This document shows, piece by piece, positions 1 through 10,782 of a DNA stretch of 64,000 bases (positions within the stretch are counted from its first letter, which is position 1; each line of letters opens with the position of its first letter). Source of the DNA: Monilinia fructicola (lineage: Eukaryota; Ascomycota; Leotiomycetes; Helotiales; Sclerotiniaceae); the NCBI GenBank assembly GCA_008692225.1, contig VICG01000005.1:2553001-2617000 (forward strand). Reading direction: 5' to 3'. The position numbers and the translations under genes were made by a program. The notes under the pieces are model-generated. The model searched no databases, had not been told where the DNA came from, and saw only the letters and a list, made by a program, of their open reading frames with translations.

Positions 1-756
1 CTCCGAGTACAGCAAGTTCTCTACACCAACTTTCAACCTCTGTGACATCTGGAATCTGACCCGCTCATCGATTTGCAATGGCTCAATGGCACTCCAATCA
101 TATAGCCATTTATAGATGTCAGTTCTTCTGAAATCCAGCCAGGAGAACCTAACATGTACAAGACTGGGTACAACTTTATTCCTATCGTTTTCCAAGCATC
201 TTCCGTAACATTTCCAGACGTGGTCCCGATACAAGGCCGCAGCTATCAGATACCAGGCTTCACCAAGTCCCTGTGGACTAGGTAGATCAACAAGATGTGG
301 CGATGCGATAAATATGGGAGTTCTGGGATCAATTAGGTTGTCAAATCTGCGGATGCCATAGCGCTCTTGATGGCGTCCCACCAGCCTACGTTCTGCATCG
401 CTGGGATATAAACCATGGCCATAGACTCGTCTTGAAAGAAACATTGGGACTCGACGTGAGTTGTTGTGATAAGATGCATTCCGAAAACTTGAAGGGATCC
501 AAGATCTCAAGGCTAATTGGAGGATAGAGCTTTGATGCTGAGTTAGCACATAGCGGATTCGAGTTGTTCCAAGCTCACACCATAGGCCAGCAAACACTTC
601 CCAGTACTTGTAGCAGGTAAGAGCTAAGCAGATCGATGTAGTTAATCCATCATGGTATGGATCATAAACCATAAGATTTTCCCAGTCAAAATAGTCACAT
701 TGGAGAACTATAAAGAGATTCACAATTACCACAAGAGGTAAGTCGCGGCTGTTCAT
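1..756 (-). CDS. F-box-like family protein, C-terminus cut by window edge
   Basis: A continuous frame of 252 codons runs from ATG at 756 to the left edge without a stop, so the gene is partial. I do not recognise a named family, but it is clearly paralogous to the genes at 15153-16513 and 19122-20169. After an N-terminal LPLVVIVNLF segment (position of an F-box-like helix) comes TTSICLALTCYKYWEVF, matching DLCTATCFALTSKAHWDAF in a sibling. Further on, LPSPQGLGEAWYLIAAAL matches the siblings' P-x-P-x3-G-(E/D)-x-WY signature. The siblings have one or two extra 5' exons, so an upstream exon here is possible; ATG 756 is simply the first in-frame Met. The function is unknown. The F-box assignment is inference from the N-terminal pattern LPxE/V-I followed by a short helical stretch. 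Confidence 0.6.
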   Translation of the reverse strand, partial: MNSRDLPLVVIVNLFIVLQCDYFDWENLMVYDPYHDGLTTSICLALTCYKYWEVFAGLWCELGTTRIRYVLTQHQSSILQLALRSWIPSSFRNASYHNNSRRVPMFLSRRVYGHGLYPSDAERRLVGRHQERYGIRRFDNLIDPRTPIFIASPHLVDLPSPQGLGEAWYLIAAALYRDHVWKCYGRCLENDRNKVVPSLVHVRFSWLDFRRTDIYKWLYDWSAIEPLQIDERVRFQMSQRLKVGVENLLYSE

Positions 757-1500
757 TGGTCTTGGGATGGGAGGGAAAGTCGAATACTGTTCTGCTAGTG
801 GTGAAGAACATTAGTGATTGGATTCTAAGAAAGATCACCAATAAACAAGAGTGGACTCTTATCATACCATATGTTGTGACAGATCCTTGTTGATGAAGAC
901 CAAGTCTATTGTACGTCATCTTTCCTATTGTGGCTGGATAACTTTGGACAGATTTATCTCCCACGCCGTTTGCATTGTATGCTGTATCCATGATAAACAA
1001 AACCTTCCAAGGTCTTGTCAGTCTATCTATGAATCTGGTAAGGTTTCGTCTTTTCGAAAACAGAAGTGAGGATATAATGTGGAAAGCCCTACATTTATAG
1101 TCAGTGTCCGAGATTTAACCGAGGAATCAACAAATATAATCTCGCACACAGCTTCCCTTTTGATAAGTAAACAAACAAGGGAATCAGAGAGCTCTGCTTC
1201 AGTCTGGGTAAACAGAAGTTAAATCCTGTCTAATGTTACCCAAACACGAAGCTATTCATATACAAAGTAATTACTGTTTACATTAAGTTGGAGTAATGCA
1301 TATCAATCCTTTCAGCTCTTTATTGAATGTCTAATTTGATCCAACAAAACCAGCATTCATTTAAAGCCCAGAAGTTTGAATTGATACCTTCTGTATAGTC
1401 CAGATCTGCTTTTCTTTATAAGTATTCAGTTATTAACGAGTAGGTTTGCTTGCTACGTCTCTAAGCTGTCTTCAATACCCTAAAAATATCTCTCACGTGA
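757..1500. other. intergenic, no gene seen
   Basis: Upstream region of the F-box-like gene. Only short, non-conserved open frames occur and no repeat stands out. An upstream exon of the neighbouring gene could lie here but I could not identify one. Confidence 0.4.
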
Positions 1501-2800
1501 TGAAATTCCAAATTTTTCTATATCTGTGTAATGTTAATTTGCCTTATCTCATCTTTAGACCCTTTATCGATTTAACATTTTTTACTAATCTGCCTTAATT
1601 TAATATAAAATATTAAAAAAATTTTAACATTTATATTTAATTAATTAGAGCTTGGGGAACGTTAATCTTTTAGAGGGTTTAAGAAAACTTAAACATTTTT
1701 TTAATAAAAATCTTAAATGTTTGGTGGTAGAATTTTAATAATATAATTCTATCTTTTAATAATAATTTATTAAAAAAATAAGTATATCATTTAAAAGCCT
1801 TTGATTTATAATATTTATTGAATTTATATTATAAAAATTCATTATATTATTAATTTATAATCTTATTATTCATTTTCTTTTTTAAATATTTTAAGTTTTG
1901 TATTTTAATTATGATACTTTTAATATTTGTATACTAATCTTAATTTTAGATGTAATTAAATTTTTATATCAAATATAGTATTTTATGAATTTGTTAGTTA
2001 TGTTAGTAGTATATAAATGCTTTTTAGAAATCTGAAAAGTTAGGAGATTTTAGGAGAGGTTATGAGATGCTAGGAGAGGCTAGAAAATGCTAGGAGAGGT
2101 TAGGAAATGGGCTCTTTTTGTATTATAGTATTTAACTTTGTTAAAATCTATAATCCTGGCAAGAAACGTGTATCGTGGTAAAAGCTCATCTGTATTAAAC
2201 TGTTTAATGCTGTCTACTTATAACTAAGCCTATGCTGTCGGCTCCTGCCGATGACGTTGGCAACGCTAACCGTGTCGTTCTTGCTGATATGCCAAGGGTG
2301 TCGGCTCCAAGGCCGACTCCTTCCGTGTCGGTCGTGACACGACCGTCACAAATCCAATCATTTTTCGAATGATTTTTTTATATAATGAGGATTAGCTAAA
2401 TTAAAAAAAATTTAGGGTATATATTTTTTTAATGAAAATATTAAGTTATTATAAAATGGTAAGAGGGTAGATAATTATTATTATAGGATGTTATATTTTA
2501 TAAAGATTAGTTTTTTATTTTTAATAATGTAGTTATATATTATTAAATAATAAAATAATTATATAATATATATCAAAATAATCACAAAATTTTATTCTAT
2601 ATATTAAATCTATATTCAAATTATATAATTATCGAATTATTTATAATTATTAAATAAATATTTCGAAAAAAAAAACAAATTGTTATATTTCACATTTAAA
2701 GCATATTCAAAATGTTTTAGACCTTTTGAAGATCCTATAATATAAATGCCCTATATGCCTTTTATTAATTAGTTTATAGATTTTATGATTATGTAATCAA
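1501..2800. repeat. AT-rich block, probably decayed repeat DNA
   Basis: About 1.3 kb made almost entirely of A and T with many TTAATAAT-type words and no coding potential. It is interrupted only by a GC-rich island at about 2225-2350. In filamentous ascomycetes this pattern is typical of repeats mutated by repeat-induced point mutation. That origin is inference; the composition is directly visible. Confidence 0.55.
2000..2350 (+). mobile_element. possible solo LTR or LTR remnant
   Basis: Inside the AT-rich block lies a stretch that starts near TGTTAGTAG, passes through several diverged copies of GCTAGGAGAGGTTAGGA (about 2035-2110), and ends with a GC-rich segment finishing CGGTCGTGACACGACCGTCACA-like. 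That terminal part contains the palindrome CGGTCGTG-A-CACGACCG and ends in CA, as LTRs do. I found no second copy, primer-binding site, polyprotein or convincing target duplication, so the boundaries and the LTR label are tentative. Confidence 0.3.
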
Positions 2801-5800
2801 AGAAGGGTCTGAGGATGAGATAAAATTTGCCCATAATTGATTGTGTCTTGATCTATCACTACAGTAATATGCTAGGAACAAATTATTAGAATCAACCATC
2901 AATTGTTTCAAGGCTTAGAGGACTTGTTTTTTTATTATTTAAACGTCACAATGCTAACTAGAAACTTATTTCCTGGGCCACCGAGAACATCTAACCTCAA
3001 CAGCTCTAATATGTACAACTTGAGTTCAACGACTTTTTAAGGAGGTATGGAGATCTTACGATAAGCAGCAGAACCAGAGTCAGCTAGAGTTCAGAGAGGC
3101 AGAAATGCAGACAGATAAAAGTGTACATGAAAGCGGAGGAGTGAGAAAATCACGCGCAACAGTGAGGCTGATAGCCTGGATACCGTCAGAATTGAGATGA
3201 AAAGGTAAGAAGAATGTTTGCTAGCAACCTAGGGTGTACAACAAGACCTGTTGTTCCACACAACAGAATTGATTACAATTCTTTGCTTCAATATTATGAT
3301 TAATTAATGTCAATATGTTTACCTTCAGGTAGTCCTCTCTACCTCAATCCTACGGCCATGTGAAAGAAAAATATTTCAAACCTCCCAAATTCGATCATCT
3401 GCAAGAACTTGCCATACACATAATCGTTTATTCACATCGATAAAATTCATTAATTACCTGCCTCACTTTCAGACCAGTCTTTTGAGCAAAGGCTTTAATT
3501 TACCCTCTCGTCCCCATCCGAATATAAGAGATTGATTGCTATATCTTGCGCTGTATATCGATGAAGCTCCAATACCTAATCCGCAACTTCCAGCGTCTCT
3601 GTATCAAGCTGATTCAAGACGTAATCCATAGGATAAACTCGAACTTCTCCAACGATATATCCTTTTCTGGGTCTGATTTGCTATTCCCAAGCTCGTTATT
3701 ACAGCAGACTAGATGTAGTTCTTCGATGCTTCAAATGTTATCACAAAGGCTGCAGAATTTCAAGAAAAAAGTGTAGAATTATGCCCTACTCATTGTATTC
3801 AGACAAATATTGTCAACTGATGCTATACCCTGCTAGGGCGAAACTCCAATCTCTTGATCAGCATCTGCCATAAAAAATACAATAGCTTGCATTGATTCTT
3901 GGTTACTAATGGATAATATCTGCGCTTCATCCTTTTAAGTATGATGTAATTCGGTTTTTTAGATACTATAAGTAAGAAATCAGTCTAATAGGTTAGTTAG
4001 TGTCACAGATGAATGGAAGGAAGCAGTTTGATCCATCCTACGAAATACTTTTCTTTCCTCCAATTTCTGCTCTGCCACTGTATCTCACACCCCCCTGTGT
4101 AGATTATCAATATTAAAGCCCTTGCAGGTTGCATGTATCGAGGTTCTATGTATTTGACAGACTTCCTGCACCTCTACCATTCTTCATCGTCGTAAAGCTT
4201 CCATTTACAAAGCCCAACTCTGATTTCGCACCAGTCTTCCCCAAGCACCATTGCTAATTTCCAGTTCTTCCAACTCGATGTTTGTGTGACTGCCTCGTTC
4301 ATGAAAATCACAAACTCGAGGAGTTGATTTTCCCCCTTAGTCATTTTCGCAAATTAAGCGAATAAGGGGTTCCATCGTTTACGTAATAGCGAATTATGCC
4401 TGACCAGAGTTGTGTATCGTTGAAAAATCACTGTTTGTGTATAACTTGAAGTAATGGGAATAAATAAGTAGAAATGAGGTTACAAAGTCCAGATCGTAAA
4501 ATGGCAGAGTCAGAAAGAATCTAGACAAACCACAGGGTACCAATAATCTTTGACTGTTAAGCGAAAATATTCCTCCGAGGAAACTCCGATATTTTGGTGA
4601 ATGATTGTGATGAAAGAGATGACCTTCAAGTCAAGAACTTTTATCCAAAATTCACGAGGCTTATCCTTCCTCTTATACAAACTTTGATTATGTTTACAAG
4701 TATCCATGGATGATGAGGCGTTTGACAATGCTGGATTTGAGCCTTGTTGATTTATTGATACTAGAAAATCACTCTAATCATCTCTTTTCCAAGTTGGTTT
4801 TATGCCGCTACACACCTGGCGCAAATCTGTGATAGCGAAAATCCTCCATACAACTTTTGCCAGTATCTTCGCAATATTACGCTTTGAGCCCCTCTATCAG
4901 ATATCCAATTAGCACCTATCCCAAGGCGTTTATCCATCTGCGATATCTTCCAATACGAACGAGACAACACCTCCTCACCAGAGCCCTACCAAAATCACAA
5001 TTTTGTTCACTCCATACGAACTCGTTGCAATCGATGAAGAAAACAGAGTTAGATCAAGAGAGTAAGTATATTTCTTGCCTCCAGTTGATAGTTGAGATAG
5101 GAACGCTGAGCAGGACCACAGATATATCACCATCAGTACAGCTATATCTCGCCCTCGATGCTACATATTATAATCCGCTGAGCCATCCTTAAAGTAGGTC
5201 ACTTAATTCTCATACTTAGGAGTACGTTCAGGTTGTTAATGGGTTGGAGGCTTGGGAGAGTGTCACAGCTAGTGTTGATATTAAGGTTTCATTAGAGGGA
5301 ATGAATCTAATGAGCTCTGCAACTTGGCTGGCCTCACTATCAGAGTATCCTGCCTTCAAGAATCCAATTCATTATCAGGGAAGTCATCTATGGTTCATAT
5401 TTCTGTATAACTCAGTGGACTTTCCGCACCACATCCTACCCAAGATAATGTTAACAACGAAACACAGAGTCTCAGCCACCATCGCAAGAGTCATCTCCCA
5501 AATCGAACCTGCAGCACATCTTTGCTCCACAACACACAAACACCCAATCCCTACATCTCGACCCTACCATATGGAACTCAGAAATATTCATCAGAAGGCA
5601 AGCACGAGACGCACACCACTCCACAAACATCCACCAGCTCAATCCAGCAAACCACCCCAACTCGAATCCCTCCGCCCACCACTCCCCTCCAGAGTCCTAA
5701 CTCCAGCCTTATCATCATTCCACAACAACCAACTTAACAAATTCCAAATACCTACTTCAGCGAAACCAACCACACCCCGCAAAACGCACACAAGCACCCG

Positions 5801-7048
5801 CAAACCCCACAACAACACCAACAAACCACCCTCCCTCATCACCACACCCAAACATCCAAACCCCCATCGCACTCCACCACCAACCCCAATACCGCCCCAA
5901 TCTCTCCCACCCTCCGAAATATACACGCAAGTAAGTCTGCGCGACTGGCAAAAAAGATGCCCCGTTGCGATAATCAAAGGGAACCTAGGTAATTAGATGA
6001 ATTTCGACAAATGATTCCTTTGCCCTGTCCCATCCTCTCCTATTCCATTCTATCCCATCCTATCCTACCATACCATACCATACCAAACCATCACATCCCA
6101 AACCCGAAGCCACCCAAACCACCCCCTCAAACGTCTATTCTAGAATTTAGTTTTCGGATAACCTTAACAAGTCTGATGGTGACTATTTCGGCTTTTCAAT
6201 ATACATGGTGCACCTTTACCAAGTTAAATCCACTTTCCCTCTTCCCCCCTGTCCACCCCCTTCCCCTCTTCCCCACCTGTCCATGCTTTCGTCTCCCTTG
6301 AGCAAAACATTTCCATCCCGCAGATCCCACCAGTCCCACCAGTCCCACAAATTAAGTTTATCCACTAAATTAGATCGAAACGTCAATCATCATTCATTTC
6401 AACCCTCTCCACTCACTCGAATTCAACTCATTTTATTCCATTATCAACTACACACCCAGGATACCTATAGATACTAGATACACTAATAAACGCCATATTT
6501 CTTCCTCCTCTCTTCTTCCTTCTCTCTTCTCCCCTCTTTACTCCACTCCGCTCCACTTCATTCTATTCCTCCCAAAGATTTTATCTAATCCTGTCATCCT
6601 TTCATCTATTTCTCATGAACCTAGTAGTTCTGTAAACATGTATATATCCTTCACACCACATCATATCCTATCCTAAGCTCGCCATCATTCCATCACCATT
6701 CATCCAGCCTAAAAAAAACAAAGATCCCTATTCAGATCCTTTCAAATAATTACAACGCCAAATCCCAAGCCCTAGACCTCAGGTTCATTTATACTCCCAA
6801 AATCCTATCCGTGATATAATATCCCATCGGATCATTTTGATTCCCATTTCCAGTATACCAGCCAATCAGTAATCAGTTCGCCGGTATAAATTTCGCTAAA
6901 ACATTTGTCTTGTGTGCTTTGCTTGACAAGATGCTTAAAATCAAAGTTGCAAAAAAGTATCTCTCCACCCATCATGTCAATCACCCCAGGACGTCGAATC
7001 AAATCAAAACGTTGACCGACGTAGTAGTCAGCATGCAAACTACACCAA
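2801..7048. other. 4.2-kb intergenic stretch without a supported gene
   Basis: Many short open frames but none with recognisable domains. The longest, 5244-5996 on the plus strand (about 250 codons from TTG), owes its openness to a purine-poor, CCA/ACC-rich strand at about 5460-5930; all three plus-strand frames read as Pro/Thr/His/Gln-rich there. Around 6030-6100 and 6490-6560 the sequence is pyrimidine-rich (CCTATCC, TTCTCTTC words). A transcribed but unrecognised gene at about 4.85-6.0 kb cannot be excluded. Confidence 0.4.
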
Positions 7049-9336
7049 CTACAAAGCCTCTTCAACAAATCCTGTATCCGTCCCAGTTATATCCCCCTTG
7101 AAACTATAAAGTCTGACTTCGCAATCCTCACTCCCAGTACACATCCTACTATCACTCAACCCAATGCATGTAACTGGTCCTCGATGACCGGTAAATGTTC
7201 TATCGCATTTTCCTGTCCTCGCATCCCAAACTTTCGTCATCATGTCTTGGGCCCCACTAACAACTCTTAATGTATCACCAGCAAGAGCCCACACGCCTTC
7301 GACATGACCAAAGAGAGTTTTGAGACAGCGACCAGTAGATACATCCCATAGACGGAGATTATTATCCAAGGCGCCAGTAAGGATGTAGCGAGGTGGACGA
7401 GGACGACCTGCGGGCCAAGATTCGAAGAGAGATGAGGTTTGGGAAGGAGAACAGCCTTCGCCTATTGAACGATTGAGTTCAGTTGATGAAGCTGTGCTTG
7501 ATGTTCCATCATCTGCTTCTTCAACATCTACATCATCGAACTCATATTCAGGCGGAAGAATGACAACTTGTTGCACTGGACCCACATGGCCTTCAAAAAT
7601 CTTCATCGTACGTCGAGTATCAAGATCCCAAAGTCTAATGGTACAATCATCAGAAGCAGAAAATACCGTCCTAGAGGCCGAGTCAACTTTGACTGCATTC
7701 ACCCAATCTTTGTGACCTCGTAAACCGAAAGTAGATTTATCTTCAAAGTTCCAAACTTTCACAGTTCGATCGATAGAGCCTGAGGCAAGAATGTTTCCTT
7801 CAAAGTGAAGACCGACAACTCCATCAGTATGACCTGGATAAGAAGACATACATTCTCCGGTACGCCAATTCCACACTCGGATACTTCGATCAAGACTCCC
7901 GCTAATCAATTTGGTATCATCAAATTGTAATGTTCGAATCCCAGATGTATGACCACGTAAAGTTCTCAAACATTCCCCAGTTTCCATATCCCAGATCTTG
8001 ATGGTCGCATCATATGATCCCGTGGCAAGGATGTTATCATCAAATTGTAAACAAGTGACACCATTTGAATGACCTCGAAATATTTTTAGTGAACATCGCC
8101 CATACTTCCAATTCGTTCCAACCTTGAATCGATCTTTGTATACATCTTTCCAGGGTCTGAACTTTGGTTTTCCGAAACATGGATCTTCTGGGTTGGTACG
8201 TTGTCGCTTGGCGCCTTCCTCTGGGGTATCCAGCTCGGCAGCACTTCTCTTTCCCGAAGCATTCAATGTCGCTACGCTAGTTCCTGACTTGCGCAAGGTA
8301 TCTGACATGGGTGTAATTTGAGGTGATTGATCATTGAGACCCAGACCAGTAGCCCTTAATTGTTGTTGTCGTTTCCAATCCCTCAATCTTTTTCTTTCCA
8401 GTAATGGTAAACCCCACCCACATTTTGTACATTTTCTATCGATATGCTGTTCACACATTTTGTGCCAAACTACGTCATCATCTGCCATGACTCGCCATTG
8501 TCGACTGACTTGCGCCGCTTTGCATAAAGATGTGGTATCGAGGTAACAAAGGATCTTGAAGGAGATTTCGGATGGTAAAGCTGTAACAAAGTCGATTCGA
8601 ATGAGGTTCTTGACCGCAGAGGAAAGGTAGGATAATTGTGGGAAGCAGCATTGTGAAAGAATACCCTGTAACATGAGATTTCGATGTTTCGATGGCGCCG
8701 CCGAGAACAGTGACCAAACATGAGATATTCCTTGTTGATCTGATTGCGACAAGCTCTCGAGTTCCTAGCATCACATCAGTAAATGTATATGGTTGTGGGA
8801 GGGGGAGGAGGGTGGAGTTGCGAAGTATGAGAGGGGTACATTGTGTGACGCACCCTTTGTAGATTCTCCATTGTAGGTTCATCTGCAGTCCTTCTACATT
8901 TTGAGTCTGGTCGATGGCGATAACAGTATTTTGTATTTGGATCTCTTCGTGAAGTGGAGATGGATTGTGGAGGGCCAAGGGGGGCGTATTGTTCTGGAAT
9001 ATGCTTTGCAAGGAATGGCGCAACGGTTTGACCTGCTAATTTACTCGTAGATGAAATTGTAATGGTCGGATCTGAATGATCATGATCGGCTCTGCAATTG
9101 TCCTCCATTGATAATGGTTCACGAGATTCAACGATAATCGAATCGAGATTTTGAAGATTTTCGAGAGATTTGAGCGATTCGTGATTCAGTTGTTGTTTTG
9201 TTGATAAACAGAGGTCTCGATTATTATTCTGATTTGAAGTGTCGGTACTCTTCTTCTTTCTTGACCGCTCCAGATCCATTTCAACATTATGGCGCGAGAC
9301 AAATGATTCGTCTTGATGTGACGCCATACTGACCAT
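7049..9336 (-). CDS. sconB: SconB/Met30-type F-box WD40 protein, sulfur metabolite repression
   Basis: Substrate receptor of an SCF ubiquitin ligase that, in Aspergillus and Neurospora (sconB/scon-2) and yeast (MET30), targets the sulfur activator for control by sulfur supply. Two exons: 8854-9336 and 7049-8764, with a GTGCGT...TAG intron of 89 bp; the product is 732 aa. The junction restores the family motif [15 protein letters not shown]. The N-terminus has the conserved [15 protein letters not shown] and [14 protein letters not shown] segments. The F-box begins at about residue 223 ([20 protein letters not shown]). Seven to eight WD40 repeats run from about residue 387 to the end, interrupted by an acidic Ser-rich insert before the [16 protein letters not shown] blade. 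Nuclear or cytosolic. Start ATG 9336; an in-frame ATG at 9327 is equally possible. No frameshift is seen. Confidence 0.95.
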
Positions 9337-10529
9337 GTTATGATGAAATATTAAAGAATGGTGGGTAGATCAAACGTAAGAACTGAGTTGGATTATTCTT
9401 ATTTGAGTTGGGAAGAAATGAAATGAATTGGACCAGGTGTTGAGACCAGGTTGTTGATGTGATAGTAGTGTAGCAGTAGTGTAGCAGTAGTGTAGTAGTA
9501 GTTGTTTTGCAGTAGTGGGAGTTGTAGTTGTTGCTGTTGCTGTTGTTGTCGTTGTCGTTGTCGTTGATGTATTTGTTGATGTGGGAGAGATTCCCTTTCC
9601 GAGTAATAAATATAATATTTGAGTCAAGGTAGGTTTGGTTTGGTTTGTAGGCAACTGGAAGTGGCTTCCACGGGCAGATATGGATGTAGATTTGTACTTA
9701 GATAGGTAAGGTTAGGAAGTCAATGAGGAAGGAGGGTAGGTAAGGGTTTGCCAGACTCAAAGGGAAACTAACCTTATTGGGAGGTATTCTTGATAGTAGA
9801 GAGAGGAGGGGGGCGAGGGGGAAAGAAGAGAGACGATAGGACGAGAGATGGAGATATGAGATATGAGATATAAAAATAGGAATAGATGGTTGAATTATTC
9901 GATGATATTCTTTTTATTTATATAAATTAAATTATTTATCTGTGTACATATATATGTGTGTATGTATGTGTGTGTATATGTGTATGTATATATGTGTGTA
10001 TATGTGTATGTATATATGTATGTAGGTATGTGTATATATGTATTTGTGTATATATAATTGATTTTATATAATTAATAATTGATATTTCTTCCTATTTTCT
10101 ACTTTAATCCGTTGTCTCATAAGATAGGATTAATCGAACTAGAATCATAAATCTATAAGGAGAAAGAGGAGGAGGTGGTAAGGAAGAGAGGGCTGATGGG
10201 TTGATGGCAATGAAAGTTGAGGTCAATTTCTAAGTTATTGCGTGCTTATACGTCGCTCCTCTTATTTATTTTACTTTACTTAATCATGGATCCTTTATCT
10301 CGACCGGTCGGTCAATCCTTTTTTATTTGATTTTATTCTACTCTCCGGGGCGATTCAGTCTAACTTAAAGAAGAAGATAGTAAGGGAATTCACCGAGAAT
10401 AAACCATATGAATATATATATGATATAAATAAACTAAACCTATTTATAAATATATAATTAAATGAATAAATAAGTAAACAAATGAACAAACAAACCAATT
10501 GAAGAAATAAAATAACCAAAGTTTTAATA
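9337..10529. promoter_or_regulatory. sconB upstream region with simple repeats
   Basis: Presumed promoter and 5' UTR of sconB, read on the minus strand. It contains imperfect GTAGTGTAGCA and GTTGTCGTTGTCG runs at about 9455-9570, purine-rich DNA at 9790-9870, and an alternating (TG/TA)n tract at about 9940-10060. The length is long for a fungal promoter and no other gene is apparent. Confidence 0.4.
9940..10060. repeat. TG/TA alternating microsatellite
   Basis: Mixed TATATGTG/TGTATGTA units over about 120 bp, an alternating pyrimidine-purine tract. Confidence 0.8.
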
Positions 10530-10780
10530 CTTGGTGTTGTTTTGGGTCTATGCCGGGGTAAAAATCCACAAAATAGTATATCTTTTAAATTCTTTTTTAT
10601 ATATTATAAAACTTTCATTTTTAAGAATTTAAATATACTAAACGTTTATTTTTTAACTTAATAATACTATAAAGCATAATTTATAATTTTTAATCGATTC
10701 ATTGATTTATTATTATTTTTTGAAATAGATTCCGTTTTCAATTAATTTTTATCCTGGCATAGACCCAAAACAACACCAAG
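10530..10780. mobile_element. 251-bp MITE, Tc1/mariner-like (TA target)
   Basis: Left end CTTGGTGTTGTTTTGGGTCT, continuing ATGCCGGGGTAAAAAT, is mirrored at the right end as ATTTTTATCCTGGCATAG followed by ACCCAAAACAACACCAAG: inverted repeats of about 36 bp with only two mismatches. Both ends are flanked by TA (10528-10529 and 10781-10782), the target duplication of the Tc1/mariner superfamily. The 175-bp interior is AT-rich with no coding capacity, so the element is non-autonomous. The inverted repeats and TA are seen directly; the superfamily is inference. Confidence 0.85.
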
Positions 10781-10782
10781 TA

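Noticed and set aside
5244..5996. 250-codon Pro/Thr/His-rich plus-strand frame
   Set aside because: Begins at TTG, and all three frames stay open because the strand is purine-poor; no homology or splice support.
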